This document shows, piece after piece, positions 53,869 to 63,158 of a DNA stretch of 64,000 nucleotides. The translations under genes were made by a program, and so were the position numbers. The stretch covers positions 1,022,501 through 1,086,500 of the forward strand of contig NZ_CP016538.2 in the NCBI RefSeq assembly GCF_001687625.2, given 5' to 3'. The stretch comes from Planococcus maritimus (lineage in GTDB: Bacteria; Bacillota; Bacilli; Bacillales_A; Planococcaceae). A model generated the notes under the pieces. It did not search any database and had not been told where the DNA came from. It worked only from the letters and a program-made list of their open reading frames with translations. Each line of letters begins with the position of its first letter. The stretch's first letter is position 1.

Positions 53869-53901
53869 TTAAACAGCCGGGCTGTGCCGGCTGTTTTTTA
53901 T
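53869..53901. terminator. Terminator after hmoB
   Basis: AACAGCCGG / CCGGCTGTT with T-run on one side; touches the hmoB stop on the minus strand. Confidence 0.75.
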
Positions 53902-54410
53902 TCGTCTTCAGGCTTTGCTTTGTACATGGTGACGTAAGACGAACCAGAGAAGATATTGGCACGAGGTGCTGTCGACTCTTCTTGTGGCTTCTCTGAATGC
54001 GCTTTGGCGAAAGCCTGTGATTCTTTCCATTTTTCATAGAATGCTGGCGATTCCCATTCAGTTAATACGACATAGGTGTCGGAATCGAGCGGCCGCAAAA
54101 CACGGAAAGCGACATAGCCGGGCTCGTTTTCGATTGCGCCGGCGCGGTTCTTGAATCGGTGCTCAAATACGGGTCGCCCTTCATCGGCAACGGGGATATT
54201 GTTCATGACGAAAAATCCTTTTTCACGGAATTCGCCAGTACCATCGACCACTTCGTAGCGCCGTGGCGTTTGGAAAGTGGATTTTCCATCGGTTTCGTGC
54301 AACAACAAGGTGGTGTTTTCGCCTTGCATCAAGACCATCGTTTCATCTGCGTGCTTGTCACGCATTTTTTTCATAAATTCGTAAGTTCCAGTCGTCATGT
54401 AAATATTCAT
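53898..54410 (-). CDS. hmoB: Heme-degrading monooxygenase HmoB-like
   Basis: A 170-residue protein: N-terminal part (about 1-65) peculiar to HmoB, then an ABM/IsdG-type ferredoxin fold (about 66-170) with VMNNIPVADEGRPVFEHRFKNRAG, GYVAFRVLRPLDSDTYVVLTEWES and the FxxWxxSxAF-like FYEKWKESQAFAKAH. Releases iron from heme. Divergent from hemE and hemH, so synthesis and turnover of heme are side by side, as in B. subtilis (yhgC). RBS AGGAGGCC. Confidence 0.88.
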   Translation of the reverse strand: MNIYMTTGTYEFMKKMRDKHADETMVLMQGENTTLLLHETDGKSTFQTPRRYEVVDGTGEFREKGFFVMNNIPVADEGRPVFEHRFKNRAGAIENEPGYVAFRVLRPLDSDTYVVLTEWESPAFYEKWKESQAFAKAHSEKPQEESTAPRANIFSGSSYVTMYKAKPEDE

Positions 54411-54524
54411 TAAAAGGCCTCCTAATAATCGGGTATAAGTTTCAAGTAACTACCCTACTTTTCCCTAAAAGCAAGCTCTTGAAACGGAAGGTGTCGAATC
54501 CGTGAAGGCATTCGGGTCTATTTT

Positions 54525-54581
54525 ATGACAATTGCGCTGGGATTCTATACAATAGGGGGCGGAGCGTCTATAGTATAGACG
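54525..54581 (+). promoter_or_regulatory. hemE promoter with a perfect palindromic operator
   Basis: ATGACA (54525-54530), 17-bp spacer, TACAAT (54548-54553). Immediately after the expected start comes CGTCTATAGTATAGACG (54565-54581), a perfect palindrome around one G. Position just downstream of the start suggests a repressor site; the half-site GTCTATA is GntR/YtrA-like, but no regulator is identified. Confidence 0.6.
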
Positions 54582-54630
54582 GATAATGAGGATACACTAT
54601 AGCCGCAAAGACTGAAGGGATGAGTAATTC

Positions 54631-55674
54631 ATGACTTTTAATGATACGTACCTGCGCGCAGCGCGAGGGGAAAAGACCGACCATGTACCAGTATGGTATA
54701 TGCGTCAGGCTGGGCGTTCCCAGCCGGAATACCGCAAGATCAAGGAAAAATATTCTTTAGAAGAAATTACACATCAGCCGGAATTGTGTGCCTATGTCAC
54801 AAAATTGCCAGTTGACCAGTACGATGTCGATGCAGCGATTTTGTATAAAGACATCGTGACACCGCTCCCAGCAATTGGCGTCGACGTTAAGATCAAAGGC
54901 GGTGTTGGGCCGGTCATCAGCAATCCGATCCGTACGAAAGCGGATATCGATCGACTCGGGGAGATCAATCCCGAACAGGATGTCGATTATGTCTTGAAAA
55001 CGATCAAATTGCTGACAGAAGAGCAATTGAATGTACCGCTCATCGGCTTTTCCGGTGCACCGTTTACTTTGGCAAGCTATATGATCGAAGGGGGCCCTTC
55101 GAAAAGTTATAACAAAACAAAAGCAATGATGGTCTCAGAACCAGAGATGTGGTTTGCATTGATGGACAAACTGGCAGATACGATCATTCCTTATGTGAAA
55201 GCACAAATTCATGCCGGAGCTAAAGCCATTCAGATTTTCGACTCATGGGTTGGTGCATTAAATGTTGAAGATTACCGCATCTTCATCAAGCCGGTCATGG
55301 ACCGCATCTTCAAGGAAATCGGCGAAGAAGGCGTACCGATGACGATTTTCGGTGTCGGCGCAAGCCATCTAGCAAATGAATGGCATGAGCTGCCGGTGGA
55401 TGTTGTCGGTTTGGATTGGCGTTTGCCGATCACAGAAGCGCGGGACCGTGGACTGACGAAAGCCTTGATGGGCAACTTCGATCCATCTTATTTGTTGGCG
55501 GATTGGTCTGTCATTGAAGAACGCACCAAAAAGATATTGGATATGGGCATGCAGGATGATGGCTATATTTTCAATCTTGGACACGGGGTCTTCCCGGAAG
55601 TACAGCCCGATACCTTGAAGCGTTTGACGGCATTTGTCCACGAATACAGCGCAGCATACAAAAAACAGAACTAA
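54631..55674 (+). CDS. hemE: Uroporphyrinogen decarboxylase HemE
   Basis: A 347-residue cytosolic enzyme converting uroporphyrinogen III to coproporphyrinogen III in heme synthesis. Signature motifs: [41 protein letters not shown] and [13 protein letters not shown]; the substrate-binding Asp in YKDIVTPL is present. Full length. First gene of a hemE-hemH operon behind the palindrome-controlled promoter. Start ATG after GAAGGGATGAG. Confidence 0.96.
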   Translation: MTFNDTYLRAARGEKTDHVPVWYMRQAGRSQPEYRKIKEKYSLEEITHQPELCAYVTKLPVDQYDVDAAILYKDIVTPLPAIGVDVKIKGGVGPVISNPIRTKADIDRLGEINPEQDVDYVLKTIKLLTEEQLNVPLIGFSGAPFTLASYMIEGGPSKSYNKTKAMMVSEPEMWFALMDKLADTIIPYVKAQIHAGAKAIQIFDSWVGALNVEDYRIFIKPVMDRIFKEIGEEGVPMTIFGVGASHLANEWHELPVDVVGLDWRLPITEARDRGLTKALMGNFDPSYLLADWSVIEERTKKILDMGMQDDGYIFNLGHGVFPEVQPDTLKRLTAFVHEYSAAYKKQN

Positions 55675-55698
55675 CAAATTTTTGACGAGGTGATTGTG

Positions 55699-56628
55699 AT
55701 GAAAAAGACTATGGGATTATTGGTGATGGCTTATGGAACGCCGTATTCGGAAGATGACATCGAGCGTTATTACACGCATATCCGCCGAGGCCGCAAACCG
55801 AGCGAAGAAGCCTTGCAGGATTTAAAAGACCGTTATAAAGCAATCGGCGGCATTTCCCCGTTAGCTAAAATTACGGAAGACCAGGCGAATGGTTTGTGCA
55901 AACGCCTGAACGAATTGCAGGACGATATCGAGTTTAAAATGTATCTTGGTTTGAAACATATCGAACCGTTCGTCGAAGATGGCGTAGAAGAAATGAAGAA
56001 AGACGGCATCGAAGAAGCGATTTCAATCGTGCTGGCGCCGCATTTCTCTACTTTCTCCGTGAAATCTTATAACGGCCGTGCGAAAGAAACCGCCGATAAG
56101 CTTGGCATTAAATTGACATCAGTGGAAAGCTGGTACACCGAGCCGAAATTCATCCAATTCTGGAGCGAAAAAGTGAGCGCAACATTTGCTGAAATGTCAG
56201 AACAAGAACGTGCAAAATCGTGCTTGATCGTTTCTGCGCACTCATTGCCAGAGAAAATTATCGCAAACGGCGACCCGTATCCAGACCAATTGAAAGAAAC
56301 AGCTGACTTGATCGCCCAAGCGGCAGGCGTTGAAAACTATGAAATCGGCTGGCAAAGCGCTGGGCAGACACCAGAACCTTGGATCGGGCCGGATGTTCAA
56401 GATTTGACGCGCGATTTGCATGAAGAAAAGGGCTATAATTCTTTCGTTTATACACCGGTCGGCTTCATTACGGACCATTTGGAAGTATTGTATGACAACG
56501 ACTACGAATGCAAAGTGGTTTGCGACGAAATTGGGGCCAATTACCACCGTCCGGAAATGCCGAACGTGGATCCATTGTTTATCGACGGAATGGCCAATGT
56601 CGTGTTGAATAAATTAAACGAAAACTAA
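55699..56628 (+). CDS. hemH: Ferrochelatase (coproporphyrin III type) HemH/CpfC
   Basis: A 309-residue monomeric ferrochelatase that inserts iron. In Gram-positives of this type the substrate is coproporphyrin III. Conserved: [35 protein letters not shown] (the metal-handling His), PYPDQLKE and [13 protein letters not shown] with the proton-relay acidic residues. ATG 55699 is preferred to the GTG three codons upstream, given GAGGTG spacing. hemY, next in B. subtilis, is absent: a terminator and an unrelated lipoprotein follow. Confidence 0.95.
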   Translation: MKKTMGLLVMAYGTPYSEDDIERYYTHIRRGRKPSEEALQDLKDRYKAIGGISPLAKITEDQANGLCKRLNELQDDIEFKMYLGLKHIEPFVEDGVEEMKKDGIEEAISIVLAPHFSTFSVKSYNGRAKETADKLGIKLTSVESWYTEPKFIQFWSEKVSATFAEMSEQERAKSCLIVSAHSLPEKIIANGDPYPDQLKETADLIAQAAGVENYEIGWQSAGQTPEPWIGPDVQDLTRDLHEEKGYNSFVYTPVGFITDHLEVLYDNDYECKVVCDEIGANYHRPEMPNVDPLFIDGMANVVLNKLNEN

Positions 56629-56663
56629 GTGTCCAATTAGTCTTTTAATGACACTGCACAAAT

Positions 56664-56702
56664 GAAACGCCGCTCAGCAGTTAACTGCGGCGGCGTTTTT
56701 TG
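56664..56702 (+). terminator. Terminator after hemH
   Basis: AACGCCGC / GCGGCGTT enclosing CAGTTAACTG, then TTTTTG. Confidence 0.85.
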
Positions 56703-56751
56703 AATAACGTGGAAGTAACCGGTGAGTGGTTCTTCGCAAGGAGGAAATGAT

Positions 56752-57204
56752 ATGAAAAAATGGATCGCTCTGCTGTTGGTGTTGCTATTGGCGGCTTGCG
56801 GTGAAGAGGATTCATCGGCTGGGACCGGCGAGATGCCGCAAGAAGTGACAGTCGAATTCAATACACCAGAAACCGTTGAGCCAGGACAATCGGTTCTCTT
56901 GTCTGCCACCGTTACACAAGGCGAAGAAGCCGTCGAAGATGCAGGTGAAGTGGTCTTTGAAGTATGGCAATCGGGTCATCGGGAAAACAGTGAAATGTTA
57001 GAAGGCGCCCATACAGAAGACGGGGTGTATGAACATGGCTGGACCGTCGATGAAGAAGGGCTGTATTTTATCCAAGCCCACACGACGGCTCGCCGTATGC
57101 ACGTCATGCCGAAAATGGAATTGACAGCCGGTAACCCGGATCCTGAATCAATTGTGCCTGATGACGGGGAAGATGGAGACGCCATGGAAAAAATGGGGCA
57201 TTGA
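56752..57204 (+). CDS. YtkA-like (FixH-type) lipoprotein
   Basis: A 150-residue secreted lipoprotein. The signal peptide MKKWIALLLVLLLAAC gives a lipobox with Cys16. A beta-sandwich domain follows (about 30-125; VEFNTPETVEPGQSVLLSATVTQ, WTVDEEGLYFIQAHTTARRMH), as in YtkA-like proteins. Two late His/Met-containing positions (RRMHVMPKME) might bind copper, but this is conjecture. The C-terminus is acidic (PDDGEDGDAMEKMGH). ATG 56752 behind AAGGAGGAA. Terminators lie on both sides. Confidence 0.82.
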   Translation: MKKWIALLLVLLLAACGEEDSSAGTGEMPQEVTVEFNTPETVEPGQSVLLSATVTQGEEAVEDAGEVVFEVWQSGHRENSEMLEGAHTEDGVYEHGWTVDEEGLYFIQAHTTARRMHVMPKMELTAGNPDPESIVPDDGEDGDAMEKMGH

Positions 57205-57254
57205 GGCTGGTGTCCATTTCTTTGTTGTATGTGTTGTACAACAGTTGACAGGCA

Positions 57255-57297
57255 TAAAAAAACGGCCGGGGAAATTCTCCGGCCGTTTCGTCTTGTT
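57255..57297. terminator. Bidirectional terminator between lipoprotein and yhfH
   Basis: AAACGGCCGG / CCGGCCGTTT, with AAAAA before and TTTCG after. Confidence 0.8.
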
Positions 57298-57423
57298 TTA
57301 AAGTTCGTTACAGGTCTGGCAGTGATTGCCGTAGCACTCATGCTGCTCTTCGATTTTCTCTCCGCAAGTGGCACATTGTTTCGGGGGCAAGTTCTTGAAG
57401 AATTCGACTACGTTCTCAATCAT
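57298..57423 (-). CDS. yhfH: YhfH-family zinc-knuckle miniprotein (41 aa)
   Basis: A short gene: ATG at 57423 behind AAGGAGCTGG, 41 codons, TAA at 57298-57300. The peptide starts MIENVVEFFKNLPPKQC and has Cys17-Ala-Thr-Cys20 and Cys31...Cys36-Gln-Thr-Cys39 with His29 and His35, a zinc-ribbon-like arrangement. Matches the YhfH family found next to lplJ in B. subtilis. Function unknown. Confidence 0.85.
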   Translation of the reverse strand: MIENVVEFFKNLPPKQCATCGEKIEEQHECYGNHCQTCNEL

Positions 57424-57564
57424 TTCTACCAGCTCCTTTTTGTTATAGTACTGTAAGTGATAAACACAGTGTATTATAACAGTTTCTATCCGTCAACCCT
57501 AAACCGTGATTATTTTGAAAATTTCCGTTAAAATAAAGAGAGTCAATTCAAAAGGAGAGAGATC

Positions 57565-58557
57565 ATGTATTTCGTAGACAATAAAGGCATTACCGATCCA
57601 CGTATCAACTTGGCCATAGAGGAATATTTATTGAAAACGATGGATGTCGATCAAAACCCATTTTTGCTGTTTTATATCAATGAACCGTCCATCATCATTG
57701 GGAAAAACCAAAATACGGCAGAGGAAATCAATACGGATTACGTCGATTCAAACGGCATCCACGTCGTACGCCGGCTGTCAGGCGGAGGCGCGGTCTATCA
57801 TGACCACGGCAATTTGAACTTCAGTTTCATCACTAAAGACGATGGCAATAGCTTCCGAGATTTCCGCAAGTTCACCGAGCCGGTCGTCAAAGCTTTGCAA
57901 GACATGGGCGTTAATGCCGAATTATCAGGGCGCAACGATTTGCTTGCTGAGGGGCGCAAGATTTCTGGCAACGCGCAGTTTGCGACAAGAGGCCGCATGT
58001 TTAGCCACGGTACGCTATTATTCGATACAAAAATGGACGAAGTCGTCTCAGCATTGAAAGTAAACAAAGAAAAAATCGAATCCAAAGGCATCAAATCGAT
58101 TCGCAGCCGTGTGGCGAATATTTCGGAATTTCTGGACCAGGAAATGTCGGTAGAGCAATTCCGTGAAGCTGTGCTGCATTCAATTTTTGCTGGTGAGGAA
58201 AATGTCCGATTCTGGGAACTCACTGAGGAAGATTGGGACAATATTCACGAATTGTCGAAAGAACGCTACGCCAATTGGGACTGGAATTACGGCAAATCTC
58301 CTAAATTCAACATCAAGCATTCCCATCGTTTCCCGGTTGGAGGAATCGATGTCCGTCTGCAAGTGGAAAAAGGGCTTGTGCAGGAAGCGCATATTTATGG
58401 CGATTTCTTCGGCGTCGGCGATGTCTCAGAAATTGAACAAGCAATTACGGGTGTGAAGTACGAACGCGCAACATTGGCTGAAGCGATTGAAGGCATCGAC
58501 ATCCCGAAATTGCTCGGCGGCATCACGACAGAAGATTTCCTGAAGTTGATTTATTAA
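57565..58557 (+). CDS. lplJ: Lipoate-protein ligase LplJ
   Basis: A 330-residue cytosolic ligase that activates free lipoate with ATP and attaches it to lipoyl domains (GcvH, then 2-oxoacid dehydrogenases). The lipoate-binding loop RRLSGGGAVYHDHGNLNFSF and the lysine motif KISGNAQF are intact, and the C-terminal accessory domain (from about 250) is present. Start after AAGGAGAGAG. Single gene with terminator. Confidence 0.95.
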   Translation: MYFVDNKGITDPRINLAIEEYLLKTMDVDQNPFLLFYINEPSIIIGKNQNTAEEINTDYVDSNGIHVVRRLSGGGAVYHDHGNLNFSFITKDDGNSFRDFRKFTEPVVKALQDMGVNAELSGRNDLLAEGRKISGNAQFATRGRMFSHGTLLFDTKMDEVVSALKVNKEKIESKGIKSIRSRVANISEFLDQEMSVEQFREAVLHSIFAGEENVRFWELTEEDWDNIHELSKERYANWDWNYGKSPKFNIKHSHRFPVGGIDVRLQVEKGLVQEAHIYGDFFGVGDVSEIEQAITGVKYERATLAEAIEGIDIPKLLGGITTEDFLKLIY

Positions 58558-58596
58558 GATTTTTTGTGGAGCCTGCTTTCGAGCAGGCTCTTTTGT
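58557..58596 (+). terminator. Terminator after lplJ
   Basis: GAGCCTGCTT / GAGCAGGCTC with TTTTGTT. Confidence 0.8.
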
Positions 58597-58628
58597 TAGA
58601 ATAGAAAGAAACGAAAGGGGGAGGGAAT

Positions 58629-59333
58629 ATGAGTGAACAGCGGATATTCATCGTAGAAGATGACACGAAAATCGCGTCGCTGTTATCGGATACTTTGCGC
58701 AAATATCATTATCATGTCGAAACCGCGAAAGACTTCGACCGCATCTTGGAGGAATTCGCTGCCTTCGACCCCCATTTAATTCTTCTGGATATCAATTTGC
58801 CTTCTTATGATGGTTATTACTGGTGCCGACAACTAAGGCAGCAGACCACTTGCCCGATCTTGTTTATTTCGGCACGTTCTGGCGAGATGGATCAAGTGTT
58901 TGCTTTGGAAAACGGCGGCGACGATTTCATTACGAAACCTTTCCATTACGAAATCGTCCTTGCCAAAATAAGAAGCCATTTAAGAAGGGCTTACGGGGAA
59001 TATGCACCGAAACAAGAAGAGCGTACCGTACGCGCAGGACGACTTATCTTATATATGGAGCGGCTTGAATTGCATTGCCGGGAAACGGAAATTCCGCTCC
59101 AGAAAAAAGAAAGTACGATTTTGGAATTATTAATGGCCGCTTACCCAAAAGTGGTCACTCGCGAGCAATTGCTCGAAGAATTATGGGATGACCAGGCCTT
59201 TGTCGATGAGAACACCTTGAATGTCAATATGGCCCGCGTGCGCAAAAAATTGACGGATTATGGCATCCAAAGCTTTGTTGAAACGGTCCGTGGCGCTGGT
59301 TATAGGCTGATTCTTGGCAGGGAGGAGCAATGA
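58629..59333 (+). CDS. bceR: BceR-type response regulator (OmpR family)
   Basis: A 234-residue OmpR/PhoB regulator: receiver with Asp54 (LILLDINLPSYDGYYWCRQLR, the PSYDGY variant typical of BceR-like proteins) and a winged helix (TREQLLEELWDDQAFVDENTLNVNMARVRKKL). Works with the kinase gene overlapping its stop. Expected to switch on the bceAB transporter genes when peptide antibiotics such as bacitracin bind lipid II-cycle intermediates. The four genes here overlap in one operon, so it likely regulates itself. RBS AAAGGGGGAGGG. Confidence 0.9.
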   Translation: MSEQRIFIVEDDTKIASLLSDTLRKYHYHVETAKDFDRILEEFAAFDPHLILLDINLPSYDGYYWCRQLRQQTTCPILFISARSGEMDQVFALENGGDDFITKPFHYEIVLAKIRSHLRRAYGEYAPKQEERTVRAGRLILYMERLELHCRETEIPLQKKESTILELLMAAYPKVVTREQLLEELWDDQAFVDENTLNVNMARVRKKLTDYGIQSFVETVRGAGYRLILGREEQ

Positions 59334-60340
59334 TGCTGCGTTTGTTTCTGCGTGAACATGCCGCATTTATCGTCTTTCAACTGCTGCTTGTCGGATTCAT
59401 TCTCATGCTCTACTGGCTAGATGGCTTCCGCAATACGGATACTGCCGTCTATTCATTCATCATCAGTTTATTGCTGCTCGCAAGCTTTCTCGGTGTGCGT
59501 TTTGCGATGCGCTACCGTTATTACGAACGTTTGCTCAGCGACCCACCGAATATGGAGCATGCCCTGCAGCGTGAAGGGCGCTCTGCTGAAACCGTTCAGA
59601 CAGAGTTGTATACGCAAAAGCTATACCGCCTGTACCAATACGAAGTTCAGTCGCTTTATGCAGGACAGGCACGCCACCTGCAGTTCATCAATCAATGGGT
59701 GCATCAGATGAAGACGCCGCTGTCGGTCATGCACTTATTATTGCAAGAGCCCGAAGAATTGGATAAGGCCAGCATCCGCGAAGAAGTGGACCGTTTGCGG
59801 GCAGGTCTCGATACGGTTTTGATGAACGCGCGTCTTGACACATTTGAACAGGATATGCAAATCGAACAAGCATCGCTGCGCGGCATGGTGTCAGAAATGG
59901 TGACAGAAAACAAGCGCTTGTTCATTTCGCGCCGCGTTTATCCTGATATTGACATCGACGAGCGCTTTCAAGTAGCGACTGACCGTAAATGGATGAAATT
60001 CATCATCGGGCAATTGCTGACAAATGCGGTGAAATATACATTTGAAGAAAACAAGAAGTTGTACATTCAGGCCAGTTGCTCGGAAGGCACCATTACGCTG
60101 TCGGTCCGTGATGAAGGCATCGGGATTCCGCCATCGGATTTGCCGCGAGTCACCAAAGCTTTTTTCACCGGGGAGAACGGGCGCCTGAGTGGCGAATCGA
60201 CGGGAATGGGGCTGTATTTGGCTCAGGAAGTGTGCAACCGGCTCGGCCATGAATTGGAAATTACTTCATCGAAAGGCCAAGGGACAACCGTCTCAATCGT
60301 CTTTCCTTATCAGGAACAGAATGTAGGGGGATCAACATGA
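59330..60340 (+). CDS. bceS: BceS-type intramembrane-sensing histidine kinase
   Basis: A 336-residue kinase with two membrane helices (about 12-30 and 42-58) and almost no outside loop, the mark of BceS-like kinases that sense through the BceAB transporter. Phospho-His125 is in FINQWVHQMKTPLSVMHLLLQ. ATP-binding boxes: QLLTNAVKYTFE, VRDEGIGIPPSDL, GMGLYLAQEV. Overlaps bceR by 4 nt and bceA by 4 nt. Confidence 0.9.
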   Translation: MMLRLFLREHAAFIVFQLLLVGFILMLYWLDGFRNTDTAVYSFIISLLLLASFLGVRFAMRYRYYERLLSDPPNMEHALQREGRSAETVQTELYTQKLYRLYQYEVQSLYAGQARHLQFINQWVHQMKTPLSVMHLLLQEPEELDKASIREEVDRLRAGLDTVLMNARLDTFEQDMQIEQASLRGMVSEMVTENKRLFISRRVYPDIDIDERFQVATDRKWMKFIIGQLLTNAVKYTFEENKKLYIQASCSEGTITLSVRDEGIGIPPSDLPRVTKAFFTGENGRLSGESTGMGLYLAQEVCNRLGHELEITSSKGQGTTVSIVFPYQEQNVGGST

Positions 60341-61110
60341 CAGTAGTGAAAATCGATGAAGTGACCAAAGTCTATGAAGGAAAAGTGACGCATCGCGCGC
60401 TGAACCAATTGAGCTTCGAAGTAGAAAAAGGAGAATTTCTTGCCGTGATGGGTCCTTCCGGAAGCGGCAAGACAACGCTTTTGAACTTGATTTCAACAAT
60501 CGATTCTTTGACTTCCGGCACGGTCCTCATCAATGGCATCAATCCGCATTCTTTGGATAAAGACGAGCTGCCCTTATTCCGGCGTCGCCAACTCGGCTTT
60601 GTGTTCCAGGATTTCAATTTGTTGCAAATGCTGACGGTGGAGGAGAATTTGGTGCTGCCATTGACACTCGACGGCATGCCGATCAAAGAAATGGAGAAGC
60701 GCGTCCAGGAATTGGCAGGCAGGCTCCATTTACAACCGTTTCTCCATAAGAAGCCAAATGAAATTTCCGGAGGGGAAGCGCAGCGTACGGCAATCGGCCG
60801 CGCCCTCATCCACCGCCCGACGCTCATTCTCGCAGATGAGCCGACTGGCAACCTCGATTCAAAAGCTTCTAAAGATGTGCTCGAGCTATTGAGCGGTTTG
60901 AGTCGCGAGGAAGGGACAACCATCATCATGGTGACGCACGACCCGATTGCTGCGAGTTATTGCGACCGTGTGCTGTTCATCAAAGACGGCGAATTCTTCA
61001 ACGAAATTTACGGAGATGACCGCCGACAAACTTTCTATCAAAAAATTCTCAACGTGTTATCTCTATTGGGAGGCTCCGTCAATGACCTTTCGCCAACTCG
61101 CCTTCCGTAA
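60337..61110 (+). CDS. bceA: BceA-type ABC transporter ATPase
   Basis: A 257-residue ATPase of the MacB/LolD-like group. Walker A GPSGSGKTT, Q-loop VFQDFNLL, signature ISGGEAQRTAIG, Walker B LILADEPTGNLD, H-loop VTHDPIAASY. Pairs with BceB; removes peptide antibiotics from their lipid targets and signals to BceS. Its C-terminus overlaps the bceB start by 29 nt. Confidence 0.92.
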   Translation: MTVVKIDEVTKVYEGKVTHRALNQLSFEVEKGEFLAVMGPSGSGKTTLLNLISTIDSLTSGTVLINGINPHSLDKDELPLFRRRQLGFVFQDFNLLQMLTVEENLVLPLTLDGMPIKEMEKRVQELAGRLHLQPFLHKKPNEISGGEAQRTAIGRALIHRPTLILADEPTGNLDSKASKDVLELLSGLSREEGTTIIMVTHDPIAASYCDRVLFIKDGEFFNEIYGDDRRQTFYQKILNVLSLLGGSVNDLSPTRLP

Positions 61111-63019
61111 CGTTTTCAGGAATTTGAGAAGCTATGCGGCCTTCTTATTGGCTAGCGTGTTTTCGGTTATGGTGTTTTTCATTTACTCGATGTTCATCTT
61201 TCATCCGTTATTCGAAGAAGAAGGATTCCGCGTATTAGCTGTTCGCGGCATGTTCATTGCAGAAATTGTGCTGTATATTTTTACGCTGTTTTTCCTGTTC
61301 TATTCGTTGAGCGCATTTTTACAGGCACGAACCAAAGAATTCGGGGTCTTAATGCACCTCGGGATGAGTAAGAAGCAGCTCAATAAGTTGGTGTTTTTCG
61401 AGACGATGATCCTTGGCGGCTTGTCGACCGCTGCCGGGATTGTCTTTGGCTTTGCGTTTACGAAATTCTTTTTCATGATCGGCCGCGAAATCATGCAATT
61501 GGAACAATTGCCGCTGTATTTCTCTTGGAAGCCGTTTGTGTTGACCATTGGCGCTTTCGCCAGTTTGTTCATCATCATTTCAATCATCAGTGTGTCTTTT
61601 ATCCGCACAAAACGTGTCGTCGATTTGTTGGTGGGCTTTTGGAAAACTGAAGAGGAAGCGGCGTATTCACCAGCTTTATCGGCATTCGGGCTCGTGTTGC
61701 TCGGAGTTGCCTATTTTCTCGCGGCGACTGTGTCTGATCGCACCGTCTACATCATGGTCTTTATCGTTCCTCCGCTTGCGACGATCGGCACGTATTTGTT
61801 TTTTACCCATTCGATTCATACTTTTCTTCAATTGTATAAAAAGCGCCGCAGTATTTATTGGCATAAAACACGTCTCGTATCGCTAGCGGAAGCGGCGGTT
61901 AAATTAAAAGACAGTGCGCAAATGTTCTTTATCGTGACCATCGTCTCGACCGTAGCCTTCCTGACAGTCGGCACGCTTGCTTCGTTTACGTCCTATACCG
62001 CAGAATTTCGCCAAAGCAACCCGCTTGGCTTAATCTATGTGTCATTCGAGGGCAATACACTCGAACAGCAGCAAGTAAATCAATTAAAGCGTGAGCTCGA
62101 ACAACAACAGCTGGCTTATACCTTGGTGCCTTTGGAAGTCAGGAGGCAGACGTCGAGCGCAAGCGGCAATGACGTCGACATCATGTCTTTGTCAGAGTTC
62201 AACCGCCTTGCAATGGCACTAGGCTATGAAGCGGCAGATCTCCAGGATGGGGAAGCGATGTTCGTGCCGTTTTCACAAGAATCGCTCCGGGAATTACAAA
62301 AAAGCTATGCAGAGACGGAATTGCTCGAAAGTGGGGTGGAGTTGAAGATTGACCGGACTTACCCGCAAGTGCTGTTCCCAGCCCATACTTTGAATGCCAA
62401 TACGATTATCCTGAACAACGAAGATTTCAGTGAAATTGATGAACCGTTAATGGGCTATCCGCAAGATGCATCAGATTTCCGCTATTATGCTTTCCATGTT
62501 CCAAAGTGGACGGAGACGGTATCGATCGGCGAAAATGTCCGCTTTCCGATTAGTGAAGCGATGGTCAGCGGCAATTTTGCCGGCATTAACTATTATTTTG
62601 AGAATCCGGGATACGAATACCGTTGGTTCAAATCATCTTTCGCGCTATTGTTATTCATCGGTTTAATGGTGGCGGCAGTGTTCTTGCTCGCGGCAGGGAG
62701 CTTTATTTACTTCAAATTGTATACAGGGCTCGACCGCGATCGCAGACAATATCAATTGATGGTGCGTCTTGGCATGACCGAACGCGAACTTGGCAAAATC
62801 GTCAACCGACAGCTTGTTCCGCTGTTTTTCTTGCCGTGGGCGCTTGCACTGATTCACAGTGCGTTTGCGTTTATCTCGCTTCAGGTTGTATGGGATGAGT
62901 TTGCGGAGCTGTCTATTTTATCGGAGATGGCAATCGTTCTCGGCGGTTTCACGCTTATGCAAATCCTTTATTTCTTCTTGATCCGTTGGCGTTATGTTGC
63001 TCATTTAAAAGCTTCTTGA
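61082..63019 (+). CDS. bceB: BceB-type ABC transporter permease
   Basis: A 645-residue permease with the BceB topology: about ten membrane helices and one large extracytoplasmic domain (about residues 315-510) between helices 7 and 8, where drug specificity is thought to reside. FtsX-like permease core regions: ARTKEFGVLMHLGMSKKQLNKLVFFE and RRQYQLMVRLGMTERELGKIVNRQ. ATG 61082 lies behind GGGAGG inside the end of bceA; a longer in-frame extension has no ribosome binding site. Last gene of the operon; which peptide it handles cannot be told. Confidence 0.92.
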   Translation: MTFRQLAFRNVFRNLRSYAAFLLASVFSVMVFFIYSMFIFHPLFEEEGFRVLAVRGMFIAEIVLYIFTLFFLFYSLSAFLQARTKEFGVLMHLGMSKKQLNKLVFFETMILGGLSTAAGIVFGFAFTKFFFMIGREIMQLEQLPLYFSWKPFVLTIGAFASLFIIISIISVSFIRTKRVVDLLVGFWKTEEEAAYSPALSAFGLVLLGVAYFLAATVSDRTVYIMVFIVPPLATIGTYLFFTHSIHTFLQLYKKRRSIYWHKTRLVSLAEAAVKLKDSAQMFFIVTIVSTVAFLTVGTLASFTSYTAEFRQSNPLGLIYVSFEGNTLEQQQVNQLKRELEQQQLAYTLVPLEVRRQTSSASGNDVDIMSLSEFNRLAMALGYEAADLQDGEAMFVPFSQESLRELQKSYAETELLESGVELKIDRTYPQVLFPAHTLNANTIILNNEDFSEIDEPLMGYPQDASDFRYYAFHVPKWTETVSIGENVRFPISEAMVSGNFAGINYYFENPGYEYRWFKSSFALLLFIGLMVAAVFLLAAGSFIYFKLYTGLDRDRRQYQLMVRLGMTERELGKIVNRQLVPLFFLPWALALIHSAFAFISLQVVWDEFAELSILSEMAIVLGGFTLMQILYFFLIRWRYVAHLKAS

Positions 63020-63021
63020 TC

Positions 63022-63055
63022 TTTAAAGCCGCCAGTGGAAAATCTGGCGGCTTTT
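63022..63055 (+). terminator. Terminator after bceB
   Basis: AAAGCCGCCAG / CTGGCGGCTTT followed by TTACTG. Confidence 0.85.
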
Positions 63056-63078
63056 TACTGGGGATTTTTGGTGGGCAG

Positions 63079-63139
63079 TTGTATTGTCTGAAGATTTATT
63101 TTATAATGAAAAAAGTAAATATGAATGAGTATTCATTCA
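63079..63139 (+). promoter_or_regulatory. lcfB promoter and FadR operator
   Basis: TTGTAT (63079-63084), 17-bp spacer, TATAAT (63102-63107). Just past the expected start is TGAATGAGTATTCATTCA (63122-63139), matching the B. subtilis FadR consensus TGAATGAMTANTCATTCA except at M. Predicts repression of lcfB by FadR, relieved by long-chain acyl-CoA. Confidence 0.8.
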
Positions 63140-63158
63140 ATAGAAAGAGGGATATTCA

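Noticed and set aside
57424-57480. PerR/Fur-like box before yhfH (TTATAATACACTG)
   Set aside because: Only one half-site fits the TTATAATnATTATAA consensus, not enough to claim an operator.
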